DNA of 64,000 bases from Chionoecetes opilio (taxonomy: Eukaryota; Arthropoda; Malacostraca; Decapoda; Majidae), in NCBI GenBank assembly GCA_016584305.1, contig JACEEZ010025355.1, positions 345,001 to 409,000 on the forward strand. Reading direction: 5' to 3'. Made by a program: the position numbers and the translations under genes. Shown piece by piece: positions 25,200 to 37,518 of the stretch. Under the pieces are notes generated by a model. It did no database searches and had not been told where the DNA came from. It saw nothing but the letters and a program-made list of their open reading frames with translations. Numbering within the stretch: the stretch's first letter is position 1; each line of letters begins with the position of its first letter.

Positions 25200-25841
25200 C
25201 TATACATCACACCAGAGTTTGGCCGCGGAGTCGGGGACGTCGTGCAGGACCAGGTGGAGCGCTGTGGGCCCCTCAATTAGGACTTGCAACTCAGGGTCTC
25301 CCTCTCCTGTGTCACCGCCAGGGCCACGTAATCTAGCGGCGCAGGCATCGTGACCGCGGACATCATCCGGGGGGTTGTATCGCAGCGGGAGAGAGCGTCG
25401 GCCACAGTATTGTCTTGCCCTGGGATATGGCGGATGTCTGTGGTAAACTCTGATATATAGGCCAGCTGTCTGGAGACCCGGGGGGTGAACATTTCGCCAG
25501 ATTGCACCATAGGCCATAGCGTGTGTTAATGGCTTGTGATCTGTTAATACTTGAAACTCCCTGCCCTCCAGGAAGTGACGGAAGTGTCTCACGGCCTCAT
25601 ACACCGCCAACAGCTCCCTATCGAAGGCGTTGTAGAGGCGTTGGGAAGGCTCCAAGCGCTTGCTGAAGAAAGCGATAGGGCGAAGCTCGTCCTCCACCTT
25701 CTGCTGGAGGACAGCGCCCACCGCTTCTGCTGAGGCAGGCGTCAGTAGTGAGGACGGTGGGGGCATTGGGGACTGGGTAGGCGAGGAGCGTCGTGGAAGC
25801 GAGTTGTTGCTTGATGCTGTTGAACGCTCCCTCGGCTTCAT
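25200..25841 (-). pseudogene. Gypsy RNase H domain
   Basis: Contains EAVGAVLQQ, RPIAFFSKRLEPSQRLYN, DRELLAVYEAVRHFRHFLEG and VLTDHKPLTHA, the usual RNase H blocks. A frame change near 25510 continues into RQLAYISEFTTDIRHIPGQD and NTVADALSR. Confidence 0.85.
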
Positions 25842-25938
25842 CAGTCCACTGCAGGGGCTTTGGTGAGTTTTTCTTTACCCCCTTCAGTAGGTCATGTAAG
25901 GGACCTAGCCGAGCGGCAGCTTGGGGAATGAAGCGGTG

Positions 25939-26434
25939 TTAATAATTAATCACCCCCAGAAATTCCGTGAGCTTCCTGACCGTACGAGGCCGCGGGAAGT
26001 CCGCGATCGCTGACACCTTCTGCGGGAGGGGAGATAAGCCCGCTGACGTGACTCTGTGGCCCAAGAAGTCCAACGCCGGAACACCCAACACACACTTTGC
26101 TGGGTGGATCCGTAAACCAAACTCCTGAAGGCGAGTGAGCAGCTGGCGCGTGGATTTCGTGTTGTTGGTGCGACGATGAGGCGACAAGGATGTCGTCGAT
26201 GTACACCACGACGAAGTCGAGTCCCCTGACTACTTTATCCATAAAGCGCTGGAAGGTCTGAGCCGCATTGCGTAGTCGGAAGTTCATGTAGGGGTACTCA
26301 AACAGACCGAAAGGCGTCGTCACTGCAGTCTTCGGCACGTCCTCTTCAGCCACGGGGATCTGGTGCAAGGTCCGTAGAAGATCAATCTTCGAAAAGACTG
26401 ACCGCCCGTGCAGCATACTGTGAAAATCCAACAC
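25939..26434 (-). pseudogene. Gypsy reverse transcriptase, C-terminal part
   Basis: Shows FSKIDLLRTLHQIPV, TPFGLFEYPYMNF and the catalytic box VVVYIDDILVAS. A second frame carries FGLRIHPAKCVLG and DFLGHRVTSAGLSPLP. The upstream RT part lies beyond the nested element at 30590-30930. Frameshift near 26150. Confidence 0.85.
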
Positions 26435-26458
26435 ATATGAGAGACCAGCTGAAACAAA

Positions 26459-26671
26459 ATGGCGACCTCCACCTCTGATGTAAACAATGATACCCAAGGT
26501 AGCGATGATATCTTCCCATGCTCTATATGTCAGGCACATTGTGACAATGGTATCAAATGTAATAGCTGCAACATGTGGAGTCACTACCGGTGCTCAGAAA
26601 TGCCAACATACTGCATTATTGCACTCGCCAGCTCAAACAGGAGGTTCACCTGCAACCATGTGCTAGGCTAA
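26459..26671 (+). pseudogene. Non-LTR ORF1 remnant: PHD-like finger
   Basis: Opens MATSTSDVNNDTQGS and has CSICQAHCDNGIKCNSC then MWSHYRCS, the Cys/His spacing of a PHD finger. PHD-like ORF1 proteins are known in CR1/jockey-type elements. Frame lost after 26671. Confidence 0.65.
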
Positions 26672-26885
26672 GCTACCGGACTATGACACTAAGGCAGCAG
26701 AGATTGAGGACTGTAAACAAAATGATATGTTACGTAAGTCATGACAGCTCTCAAGACCCGAAACAACTGTTGCAATCTCTGGTGTCCCAGGTAGGACACC
26801 AGAGAGAGAATCTGAAGTTGACCTGGACAGAATCTTATTACAGGAGCCCAGGAATACACCTAACCCTGCTAGCCCAGCAAGTCAG

Positions 26886-27251
26886 GTGGAGGATATACCA
26901 GACTTAACCTTACCACCAGGACAAGCTGAGACAGGGCTGCTGGACTCACAGTCACCTAAGGACAACACTCACCAACAAACAGGGCATAGAAAGGTAAAAT
27001 ATGCAGTTTTTTACCTTAAAAATATGTGCAGACATGGACTACAAGGAGAAAAGTGTAAATACCCCCACCCAAAACCTTGTGCTACATTCATGAAGCATGG
27101 ACTGGATGAAAACCTTGGCTGTACTCTGGGGTGGAAATGCAGTGACTATCATCCTCTTGTATGTAGGTCATCACTACATACAAGAGAATGCAAACGTAGG
27201 GAATGCAAATACCCACACATAAAAGGAACTAAAAGACCAAACAACCAGTAA
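26886..27251 (+). pseudogene. Non-LTR ORF1 remnant: CCCH-type fingers
   Basis: Contains KNMCRHGLQGEKCKYPHPKPC and later RECKRRECKYPHIKG, CCCH-like zinc-finger repeats with C-x8-C-x-Y-P-H. Such segments occur in arthropod retrotransposon ORF1 proteins; here it lies between the PHD remnant and the endonuclease. Confidence 0.6.
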
Positions 27252-27595
27252 CCCAGATCACCCAGCAAAGAAATCAGAGGGAAGACAGAGGCAACGATCA
27301 CCACATACACATAGAACGCTCCACCCCCTGAACACCACAGGCAAGATACCCAAAGGCCAATGGACCCCCTCCTCAGGTCATGGAACAATGCAAGTGGCCC
27401 CACCACACATATAAATAGAAATAACCCCACCATTGGCGTACAACAAAATGTGGACCAGGTAATTTTTTAGAGCACATGGTGGAGAAACTACTGGACATGG
27501 AGAAACACTCTCAGTCCACAATCACCGTCTAGTAGAACGAATAGACAGACTGGAAACAAGGCAGAGAGGGGGCTGCAGCCTCCAACACTAACCAG

Positions 27596-28250
27596 TTTCT
27601 ATACTGGAAATATCAGGGGCCTTTATCCAATCTGCAATCAGACAAAGGTCCCAATGATTAAAGAGTTAGCAGAGACAGAAAACTTTCTCTTATGGCCTTC
27701 ACAGAAACTCACCTCACAAAAGATCACCTGGATGCAGAAGTGCAATAGAAAACTACACACTCATCAGACAGGATAGAGAAGGAAGAAGCATGGAGGAGTG
27801 GCAGTGTACGTAAAACAAGAGGTGCAGCCAGTGTAGAGGTACTTGTATCTTTCTCAAATGGTACAACAGAAATGCTGGCAATATTTATCAAAGACCTTAA
27901 CCTGGTAACAACAATCATATACAGCACCTAATACTAGTGTTAACGCTTCTCAGAAATCACAACCAAACTCCGCAACCTTCTAGAAGATCCTCCAAATAAT
28001 CTACAGTATTTTTAATACTGGGGGACTTTAACTTGCCTCACATTACTGGCCCTCCATGAATATCGCAGGTGGGACACCAGAAGAAAAGGGCCAAGCGGTA
28101 AAATTAACCTCACTTATGGAGGAGTATTTTTTACACCAACTAATAATGGAGCCCACAAGAGGGAACAATATATTGGACCTCATCATCAGCAACACTACGA
28201 CTACCTCCACTCCTATGACTTGCGAAGACGGTGATGTCAGACCATAACCT
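27596..28250 (+). pseudogene. Non-LTR endonuclease remnant
   Basis: Read across several frames: TGNIRGLYP, FTETHL, a GGVAVYVKQE block, ILGDFN and LDLIIS, the ordered motifs of AP-like retrotransposon endonucleases. Broken by several frameshifts. Confidence 0.75.
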
Positions 28251-28899
28251 CATCCATGCAAGGGCCAACATCAGAAATATTCCACAACAAACACAACACG
28301 TCAGCAGGATAGACTCTTTCCATGCATTAAATTTTTATGGAGAAACATTGACTGGGATAAAGTCCGAAAAGAACTAGATGCCATAAAATGGGAAAACATC
28401 TTTAGTGGAATGGAAGCCCACGAGATGTACGAAGTACTCTCCAGCAAATGCCTGCAAATTTGTAAGGAACACATTCCCTCAGGCGGTCGTCAGGAAGGAA
28501 CACCAAATACCCAGGGACAGACGAATACTGATGAAAAGAGGGCCAATTTACAAAGAAAATTAAAGAAAGTAGCCTATGCTGTGGCAGCAAACGCAATACA
28601 ACGTCAGCTACACTTACTGGAAGATGCACTTGCTCATCACACGTACGGCAGAGAGAACAGAAGAACAACGTGCCGTGGAAAATATAAAAGTCAACTCCAA
28701 TTTTTCTACTCCTACGCCAGAAGAGATTGACCAGCACAACATCGGTTGGCCTCTAATGAAAGAGAACGGGAACTTGAAGATGGCCCACAGGAATGGCAGA
28801 AATGCTACAGACTGAGTATCAGAGAGTGTTTAGTAAACCTGATGCTCAGAAACGGGTAACAGATCCTTGTACTTTCTTTAGCGAAAGGAAATGTGGTGA

Positions 28900-30551
28900 C
28901 ATTCTGCTCACGACATTTATGATAACCAGGGAAGACATAATCCAAGCCATAAGCAACATCGACCCGCAAGCAGCAGCAGGACAGATGGTTACCATACTGT
29001 GTTTCTGAAAAATTGTAGGGAACACTGGCCACACCCTGAAGATGCTGTGGACTACATCCCTCCTCACTGGCTCCGTCCCCCATGAACTCAAGCTGGGACA
29101 ATAACACCCATACATAAAGGAGGAAGCAAGGACAGCAAGCAGATACAGACCAGTGGTCCTCACATCACACGTCATCAAATCTTTGAAAGGATACTGAGGC
29201 CAAGATGGTAACCACCTGGAAGAAAGAGGGGCCCTTTAATGATGGACAACATGGCTTCAGAAGAGGCAGGTCTTGCCTATCAGAGCTTCTACAACACTAT
29301 GAAGCTTATTAGAAGCAACTCAGGATGGAGATAATGCTGATGTAGTCTACCTAGACTTTGCTAAGGCTTTTGACAAGGTAGATCATGGCATTCTCTCCAC
29401 AAACTCAAGAACCTTGGCATAACTGGCAGAGTAGGGAGATGGTCCACAGTTTTCTCACCAACAGGCACCAAGTTGTCACCATAAATAGTAAACAGTCATC
29501 ACAGTGTCAAGTCAATAAGTGGTGTTCCCCAAGGATCTGTGCTTGGCCCATTATTATTTCTGATCATGATATCAGACATTGACACAGATCTCAGATATTC
29601 CACTGCTACTTCATTTGCTGATGACACCCGTATACGGCATAAAATAAAAACATCCCCAGACACCGATCTACTGCAGTGGGACCTCAATACAATAATAGAG
29701 TGGGCCGAAAAGAACAATATGGAATTTAACGGAGAAAATTTGAAGTTCTGAGATATGGCAGAAATACCTTTATAAAGACCACCACTCAATATATGTATCA
29801 ACACCAACCATACAAACAAAGACTTCACAAAAGACCTGGGAGTGTATATGAGCAGCGATGGAACTTTCTCCCTACACTACACCACCATCACCCGACAGCG
29901 CGACAGCTAGCAGGATGGGTCCTGAGAACATTCCGTACAAGGGAGGAATCCTGCATGCTGACGCTATGGAAGTCCTTAGTAAGACCAAGGCTAGAGTACT
30001 GCTGCCAACTATGGTCACCCTACAAAAAAAAGGACATCACCCTGCTGGAAGCACCACAAGGACCTATACCAACAAGATATATGGTCTTCAGCACCTCAAC
30101 TACTGGGAGAGGCTGCACAGACTGGGCCTCTACTCTCTGCAGCGCAGACGAGAGAGGTACATCATAATCTATGTCTGGAAAATCCTGGAGGGTCTGGCTC
30201 CAAAAGTAGGCATGGAGGAAACAAAAACCCTAGAAGAGGCAGGCTGTGCTATGTACAGAGTACATGCGCCTCCTCTAAGGACTACAACCCTCATACACCA
30301 CAGCTTCTCCCACAATGGTGTACGGCTCTTCAATTGTGCCCCAGACACATTCGAACCTAACGGGCGTCACCACGGACACCTTCAAACATCACCTTGACAA
30401 GTGGCTGGCTGACATCCCAGACCAACCACCCACGCCAGGCTACAGTAGCTCCCATGACAACACTTTACCTTCAGTGGTCCTGGAGGCAAGGAACAGGGAG
30501 CTACATACTACACCTGGAATGAGTGGAGGACCACCTCAACTCCGCCGATAA
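28900..30551 (+). pseudogene. Non-LTR reverse transcriptase remnant
   Basis: RT blocks in order, across frames: [55 protein letters not shown], and [11 protein letters not shown] with an intact catalytic FADD. A C-terminal part follows (RPRLEYCCQLWSP). Confidence 0.85.
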
Positions 30552-30589
30552 CGGGCAAGATTCTTCAAAGGTAAAGGTAAAGGTATATG

Positions 30590-30930
30590 GAATAGGGTAA
30601 CGGTCCGGCCGAGTCATGGCGTTGAGCGCCCTGTAGTCGCCGCACGCGCGCCATTCACCTTCTTGGGCCTTGGGTACCATATGGAGAGGTGAAGCCCAGC
30701 AGCTGTCGGAAGGTCGTATGGTCCCCTCCTGCAGTAGGTGCTCAAACTCCTTTTTCGCCGCCTGGAGGCGTTCAGGAGTCAGACGTCGCGGTCGGGCAAA
30801 ACATGGAGGGCCCGTCGTGGCAATGGTGTGTTACCTTGTGGTCCCTTTTGGTGGGGCTGGAGAGCTGAAAAGTGAGGAGAGGGAAGTCCTCGAGACAGTC
30901 GTACAGGACCGGCTGGCGTAGGTGTGTCAG
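30590..30930 (-). pseudogene. Gypsy reverse transcriptase, N-terminal part
   Basis: Minus-strand sequence reads a [20 protein letters not shown] block, the motif just before the catalytic domain of gypsy RT, with earlier RT leader sequence toward 30930. It is separated from the rest of RT by the 26440-30584 insertion. Confidence 0.75.
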
Positions 30931-31134
30931 GAGGGGCGCTCGCTGCCCGCAGGGCATGGTAACAATGACCGTGTTGGTTGGGCGATGCAGTAAACGTCCG
31001 CGCCGGGAATCAACGAGCAAGTCGTGGAAGGAGAGGAATTCCACACCCAGGATAGTCTGATCCACCTCAGCCACCATGAAGGACCAGACGAAGGGCGAGG
31101 CAGGCGGGAAGGAGAGGCGGAGAGTCCGCGTATC

Positions 31135-31530
31135 TTAGATGGCGATAGGGGTGTTATTGGCGGCCAGAAGGTCGTACGCGGTGTTGGGCTGGGCGAGGCG
31201 ATCATCTGCCGACGGCGGCACAACACTGACCTCCGCTCCCGAATCCACCAAGTAACGCATCCCCGACAGCGTGTCGGCCACCCAAAGCAGCGTCCGGCGG
31301 CCAGGGAGTGGTGGCGACGGAGGCGCTGCAGGAGATTGGGTAGGCGAGCGGGCGCGGGGTGATACGATGTGTGGTGGGTTGACCAAGGGCGGAGGGGCAC
31401 GGCTGGACCTGTGCAGGGAGTCGGGCGGTGATATGCGGGGACCGGGTGGGTTGTTCATCAAGATGACATGGCCCGGAGAGAGCCGCGCGGTGGAGGCCTG
31501 AGAGGAGGGGGCGGGAGACAGGTGCGCTTT
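31135..31530 (-). pseudogene. Gypsy aspartic protease region
   Basis: A Pro/Ser-rich lead-in is followed by a retropepsin-like core, YLVDSGAEVSVVPPS, with the DSG active-site triad. A stop closes the frame at 31135; homologous sequence continues in another frame toward 30930. Confidence 0.8.
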
Positions 31531-32382
31531 CACCGACTCACGCTCTGGTCGTTTCCCGAATACGAACATGGAGGTTGACAATTCCTGGCTGCCGCGCCGA
31601 AGCGACCATGGTAATAACAATACTTGCGGCTAGTAGGGGAGTGGAGGGCGGAGAAGGCGGCCTCTAATCCCTGAATGGCGGAAGCCATGTCGGAGAGGCG
31701 GGCGTCCGTGGAAGAACTGTGCGCCAGGGCATCGCCATGGCCACCTCGTGCTCCGTGTCTCTCCAGCGCACTGAAGAATTTCGTGGAACCGGCAGGGGTG
31801 TCACATGGTGTAAACACCGCGGGCGCCCGGACCCCGTCGGAGGCGCTGCAGGCACAGGAGTGATGGGTGGGCAGAGGAGGGGGGAACGAGGTGTAGGCCG
31901 CGTGAATTTTGTCAACGAGCTCAGAGTATTTGTTGATGGTGACCGGGCCCTGTAAGCCCGTTAGTTGCACGCAAACTGGGTGGGGCATGAGGCTGGTGTG
32001 GCGGTAACGAAGCATATCCTCGGATAAAGGGAAACCCGCAGCCCTGTTAAGATCCTGCATACGGGAGAGGAATGCTGAAGAGTGACGGCCGTCATGTTGG
32101 AGTGTGTCGAGCTCCGCCACGTAAGCCTCGCACGACCTTCCAAGGGCGCGAACGAGGGCACTTTTCAACGCCTCATATTTCCCGTCAGCCGGAGGAGTTG
32201 TAAGCTCTGAGGAGATACGGACGGGCAGCGACGTCCGACGGTATCGCAATGACAAGCGCTTGAAACTTATGGAGGTCCGTGATGTCTGGGGAGCCCGCCC
32301 ACAAAGCTTCAAGATGTATAAACCACGTGGCCTTGTCGTATGTGAAAGCCGGGAGGCGGAGGAGAGCACCGTTATTATTCAT
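31530..32382 (-). pseudogene. Gypsy gag, frameshifted
   Basis: Begins at the ATG at 32382 (MNNNGALLRLPAFTYDK), shifts frame near 32200, then continues through a capsid-like region (ALVRALGRSCEAY, DMLRYRHTSLMP). It ends in a CYYHGRFGAAARNCQPPC segment, the Cys/His signature typical of this gypsy group, before a stop at 31530. Confidence 0.78.
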
Positions 32383-32412
32383 CGTGTCGTAGCTACACTC
32401 GAGGTCACCAAT

Positions 32413-32714
32413 TGTTGTGTTCACTTTAGCTAGACACGGGTTACACCAAACACAGAGTTCACACACAAGTTTATTTCGGCGGGAATATATAGGTACAGCG
32501 GAGGAATGCCACGAGGAACAGAGAGAGGAGGAGTGGTGTCCTCTCACTGTGGTGGTTGGTAGGTAACTGAAAGAAGCTGGTCTAGGAAGCCAGGAGCGAA
32601 AAGGAGGTGCGGGAGGAATTTGGGTCGCGAGCGAGTCAGGTCCAGCCACCAGGTGTTGGCTTGACCTTTAGGGGTAATTATCCAGGTGTGCGGTCCCAAC
32701 CTGGGGCCACCACT
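32413..32714 (-). repeat. 5' LTR of the gypsy element
   Basis: Direct copy of the 3' LTR. The first minus-strand bases read AGTGGTGG instead of TGTGGTGG, so the terminal base pair has mutated. The gag ATG lies only ~30 nt downstream of the LTR. Confidence 0.9.
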
Positions 32715-33027
32715 AGGGTTTCAGACTAATGAGGTCTAAAATCTTGTGTCGTTGAGTAGAAGTAGTAGAAGCAAAATAGATTGACCGCACCTTAACACTA
32801 TAGTTTATTTATTTTGGTAAAGCATGTATCAGTAATAAACATGTATATCAGCAAATAGCGTAGAAAAACGACATGGTGTAGGATGGAGGCGGAATTGTTC
32901 ACCGTTCACTTACCTGCTAACCGATGAATGTTTATTTATGAACAGCTATAATGGGGGAAGATACAGTGGACTTCTTAGGATTATCCCTCAACTCTTCAGA
33001 CATGTCAGTATAAGAAGAAAAAAAAAT

Positions 33028-33242
33028 AATGAAGCTACAAGAGGCTGGGAGACCTACACGTGGTAGTTCCTGTTACTTAACACTACCTTCATTCCATCTT
33101 TCATCCCCATCCATGAAATGAGATAGCCTCCTTTTAAAGTTCCCTATTGACTCCGCATTAACTACCTGACGACTGAATCCATTCCAATATCATTTACCAC
33201 CCTATTTGTGCACCAGTTTTTTTTCTCTATTTCCTCTTTAAC
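33028..33242 (-). mobile_element. CR1-family 3' fragment
   Basis: Inverted copy of the CR1 3' end, with an uninterrupted CCTCCTTTTAAAGTTCCC site that serves as the empty-site reference for the MITE at 53201. Confidence 0.85.
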
Positions 33243-33449
33243 CTATAATTTGACATTCGAAGGATCCGAGTTATACCAGCAGTGACAACCTACAACAGTG
33301 ATTACAAGCTGTTCTGTGCATGACGTCACAATCGTGGCTGCCCGTACAACGTTGCGCTCGGCTGCTGACTGCCAGTATGAAAAGTCTGATTATCTTCAAC
33401 ACTTTTATTTATCGCTATCCAAAAAAGATTTATATAAACAACAACAGTA

Positions 33450-34120
<671 letters not shown>

Positions 34121-34259
34121 CCCCCTTTTTTTTTTTTTTTTTTTTACTTTGGGAGCTTATGGGCCCCTGTAGGCTATTCTTCTTTTTCTTTGAGGTCTGT
34201 TATGAGGTTTGATCTGCTCCTGAAGGGTCTCGTCACAGGGCGATGAGCAGCAGGAACAC

Positions 34260-34370
34260 TCAGAACCCGAAGATCCTCAGCCACCACGGCTTGGGCGGCG
34301 AAGACCCCGCGCTTCTGTCCTGCGGTTCCTCCAAGTACTCGATCACTGTCGCCTCGGGCCGCGCCAAGAC
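34260..34370 (-). CDS. Neutral ceramidase last exon with C-terminal extension
   Basis: After acceptor CCTTCGTTCAG the frame opens VLARPEATVIEYLEE, joining the previous exon as PFEV, the expected end of the domain. It then runs about 30 residues further: an acidic Ser/Pro stretch and a basic-aromatic end, KPWWLRIFGF, before TGA at 34262-34260. Many neutral ceramidases stop soon after the PFEV-like strand. A 3' UTR and poly-A signal were not identified. Confidence 0.8.
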   Translation of the reverse strand, partial: VLARPEATVIEYLEEPQDRSAGSSPPKPWWLRIFGF

Positions 34371-34391
34371 CTGAACGAAGGCGACATAATT

Positions 34392-34680
34392 GTAAACTAC
34401 AGTGAAAATGAAATGCTGTGGAGTAAGACGATTGAGGTGGTTTGGGCACGTGAAGAGGAGAGAAGGGGTGAGGTATTGGGGAGAGCTGAGAGTTAAGTTC
34501 TCTGTCGCCGCCACCGGGCAGGCCAAGGAAGACATGGAGGCAGTGTGTTGAAGAGGATCTGGAAGCATTGGGCATTGAAGAAGTTGAGGCAATAGATACA
34601 GATAGTTGGAAGCGTATCATCGGCCGTCTAACCTCATAAAAATGATGGGATAAACTGACGTTAAACAGAAAGAAGAAGAA
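34392..34680 (+). mobile_element. RTE-like retrotransposon 3' end
   Basis: Translates in pieces to LRWFGHVKRRE, a YWGE segment and a GRPR-like block, then SWKRIIGRLTS-type sequence and a GAAAGAAGAAGAAA tail. This resembles the C-terminus and 3' tail of RTE-like elements. It lies in the last ceramidase intron, antisense to the gene. Confidence 0.6.
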
Positions 34681-35193
34681 AGTGAAAATGAAATGATGAC
34701 GTGCTTTAGTATCAACACATAATATAAATAACATTGCTTCATGATTCACGAGAAGCTTTACATGAGGAGAATGTGGTGACTATTATAAAGGAGACCAGCA
34801 ACGGCCCTTAATTTAGCAGGACCCAAGAATCTTTAAGAGAAGTTTTCATTATAGGTGTTTATTAGCAGTGTGTGTGTAAGTAGGACGGCGAAAAAACCCC
34901 TTTGTGTTCTAGATCCCTTATATGATGGAGACATGTGTTTTGGAGCGAAGATAATCAGAGCCTGTAAGATAGTAGGGGAGGGGAGCAGGGGAAGAAGAAA
35001 GCACCTGAGGTTATACCATTATGGTATACCATTATGCCATTATACCATTATACCATTATGGTATACCATTATGGTATAACGCCACTCCTTCCTCTGCCTG
35101 GTCTTAATCAAAGTCACTGATATAGTAGTTACTTTGACCTCAAGGATACTATACTCTCTTGTATTATCCTTGTTTGGCCTCAATGATGCTCAC

Positions 35194-35362
35194 CTCGAAC
35201 GGCTTGCTGGCGCCGTAATACTGACTGATGCCGAAGAACAGGCTCTTGGAGTGTCCCGTGTGCGTGATTCTGTAGGTGCCCTCAGGCGTGTTGTGCGGGA
35301 CGTCCCACTTGACGGTGGCCACACTCGTGCCCAGCAGCAGGGACACGCGATCCCAGATGAAC
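35194..35362 (-). CDS. Neutral ceramidase exon
   Basis: Completes the split arginine codon and continues FIWDRVSLLLGTSVATVKWD to KSLFFGISQYYGASKPFE. This is the last beta-sandwich segment. Acceptor TGGCCGCAG, donor GAG|GTGAGC, phase 0. Confidence 0.92.
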
Positions 35363-35682
35363 CTGCGGCCAGGGGGGGTGTACGTTGAGAAAGAGAGTCA
35401 TGATCAGATATCACGGCTGATCAGCCATATACACAAAGATATTGACCGCCAAGTCACTGAAATAACGTCTTTATCTAATGAAGTCTGTATTGTCTTTGCC
35501 GCTGGGAGGCTATGGCGAGGACTGCTGTCGGTGCCTCTCGTTGCCTGTAGCAGCGAGAGGCATATCACACTCTGTGATGTGTCGTGAGTGCTCAGAGTTG
35601 AAGTGTTACGGCGTGCCTCTATCATGATCAGTCGTCGACTTTCGTTGCTGTCGCCTTGGGTGAGGACAAGAGCAACACTCAC

Positions 35683-35801
35683 CTGGTCTCCCAGCTGGCG
35701 TCGGTGGCCACCACCTCCCACGCGTCCAAGGAGTTCACGCGTCTCTCCACAGTCAGGAAGCTGCCACCCAGCTGCACATCGTTCCTCGGATGTCCCGACA
35801 C
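35683..35801 (-). CDS. Neutral ceramidase exon
   Basis: Begins VSGHPRNDVQLGGSFLTVER and ends WET plus two bases (donor CAG|GTGAGT, phase 2). Across the upstream junction (36008-36175) it forms the conserved AKFVSGHPRND stretch of the C-terminal domain. Confidence 0.92.
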
Positions 35802-36007
35802 CTGAGGTACACAACACACGCCTTGCAACCACCACATGGCAATGTAATTATTGCTGTAGTATTTTTTTTTTAGAACTACAGCGCTATCTATGCACAACGG
35901 ACTGAGTGATGCATTAAAGCAATACAACACCAATAATTAGGCATGTACAGGGCAAACATGTAATAAATAGTACAAGAGGACGACCCGAGGCAGCTGGGAA
36001 GACTCAC

Positions 36008-36175
36008 AAACTTGGCGCTGACGGTCTCGCCGGTGTAGGCCAGCGGGTACGGCTGAGCCACCACGTGCCCAAAGGGCGAGCCCATCAACGTCCCATCATA
36101 CAGCACGCCGGGCAGCAGTGTGAGGACAGATTTGCTGAGGTCAGGAGGTGAGGGGCCCTCGGGCATCACTGTCCC
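36008..36175 (-). CDS. Neutral ceramidase exon
   Basis: 56 codons, GTVMPEGPSPPDL to GETVSAKF, start of the C-terminal Ig-like domain of the family. Acceptor CTTCATGCAG, donor TTT|GTGAGT, phase 0. Confidence 0.9.
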
Positions 36176-36563
36176 CTGCATGAAGCACACGCCACAGGCA
36201 AGAGAACAGCGTTATGTCACTACCAGTAGAAAGCTTGCAAGCAACACTAATACATTCCTCAGCTGAAGGAAATGGGTCTTCGTGCTGAAAACCGCTATAT
36301 GATCGATCTTTGGGATCATGAAGATATATCACTTTATAGTTTAAGTATAAGAAGAAGCGGAGCCTTATACTCTAAAGTATTGTATGCCTTGTTTCTTGTA
36401 TTGATGAATTAGTTAGTTCATCACCCATGCACATCAGCAAGAGAGGGAGTCACGTATCCCTGCACTCTTTTTTCCTTCGAGACTTTCCTCCCCACCATCA
36501 AGCTATGTACTACATACGCAGGGTCATATAGTTAGTTATGACCCTGTACATACGTATACTCAC

Positions 36564-36764
36564 GCCGAGGATGGCCTGAGCCAGGAGCGTGTACTGTTGC
36601 CTGTAGGCGGCGCAGGAGTGGGGGCCGAAGATGGTGGAGGCTGCCTCGTAGCGCTGCACCTGGTACTCCTCCCAGGTGGTGATGTAGTGGGAGTACACGT
36701 TGGAGAGACCCGCCAATGCCGGCACCACCCCGGCCACGCCGCCCGCCGCCAGCACCGACGCCAC
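36564..36764 (-). CDS. Neutral ceramidase exon with tyrosine ligand
   Basis: 67 codons. An Ala/Gly/Val-rich opening (VASVLAAGG) leads to GLSNVYSHYITTWEEYQVQ and RYEAASTIFGPH. The tyrosine of the NVYSHYITT block corresponds to the family's Tyr zinc ligand. Acceptor CTTGGCGCAG, donor GGC|GTGAGT, phase 0. Confidence 0.92.
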
Positions 36765-36929
36765 CTGCGCCAAGATTAATAGACATACTATCAGTCTATT
36801 GATTATAATTATCAAAGTCTATCATTAAAAATCTATTGATCTTGACCTGCGCCACCACGTATACCCGCCCTCAGTACAGCAGTTCCCATTGTCTTTCTAA
36901 GCATCATAGTTATTACGGGCTACTTCTAG

Positions 36930-37130
36930 TGGTAATGATAATAATTATATGATAATGATGAAAATTGTAACTTTGATAATAATAATAGTAATAAAAATAA
37001 TAATAACAATAATAATAATAATGATAATTGTGATAATAATAACAATTTTAACAACAACAATAATAATGATAATAATAATACCCAATAATAGTAATACTAA
37101 TAATAACATAATAATATTGCTTAACAGTAT
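36930..37130. repeat. (AAT)n-rich stretch
   Basis: Interrupted ATA/ATG trinucleotides in a ceramidase intron, with a (CCA)/(GTA) run at 37270-37350. Confidence 0.85.
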
Positions 37131-37392
37131 ACGGAGTTAGTGAAACCTGACAAAGCGTCACCGCAGAGTTTCTTACTTATAATTCACTGCATGTCCGTCT
37201 GTCCAGGTAAGGGTCCGTCATTTCTGTCCTTATTTCAACCAAACAATAATAATAACAATGATAATGATAACATGGCCATCACCACCACCACCACCACCAC
37301 CAGTAGTAGTAGTAGTAGACTAGTAGTAGTAGTATAGTAGTAGTAGCAGCAGCGACGGCAGCAGTACTCCATGGCGAAGGTGCCCTACCTAC

Positions 37393-37518
37393 CTGTTGCC
37401 TGAAGCGCCTGCCGCACATGGTGGTGAACTCCCCTGGGACAGGCAGGATGGCCAGCTGGCCCACCAGCGCCATCTGGGTGTCCATGACGCGCGGGTGCCA
37501 CTGGTAGGGCAGATTGAT
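37393..37518 (-). CDS. Neutral ceramidase exon with glutamate ligand
   Basis: 42 codons beginning INLPYQWHPRVMD and including PVPGEFTTMCGRR; the Glu matches the zinc ligand of the family. Acceptor TGTGCCGCAG, donor CAG|GTAGGT, phase 0. Confidence 0.92.

Larger units (their letters stand above)
26440..30584 (+). mobile_element. Non-LTR retrotransposon (jockey/CR1 superfamily) nested in gypsy RT
   Basis: A 4145-bp insert flanked by ATATG (26435-26439, 30585-30589), ending in a GGTAAA-repeat tail. It encodes remnants of a PHD-like finger, a CCCH-finger segment, AP endonuclease and RT in that order on the plus strand. Many frameshifts and stops make it inactive. Superfamily placement rests on RT motifs and the endonuclease, so the clade is uncertain. 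Confidence 0.85.
23157..32714 (-). mobile_element. Ty3/gypsy LTR retrotransposon with a nested insertion
   Basis: Two direct LTRs of about 300 bp (23157-23452 and 32413-32714) bound gag, protease, RT, RNase H and integrase remnants, all on the minus strand in gypsy order. AGGG flanks both outer edges (23153-23156, 32715-32718) as a 4-bp target duplication. Next to the 5' LTR the minus strand reads TGGTGACCTCGA, a candidate primer-binding site. Next to the 3' LTR, AAAAAGGGGAG is a candidate polypurine tract. Frameshifts, a 4.1-kb insertion in RT and an integrase active-site change show it is inactive. Confidence 0.92.
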
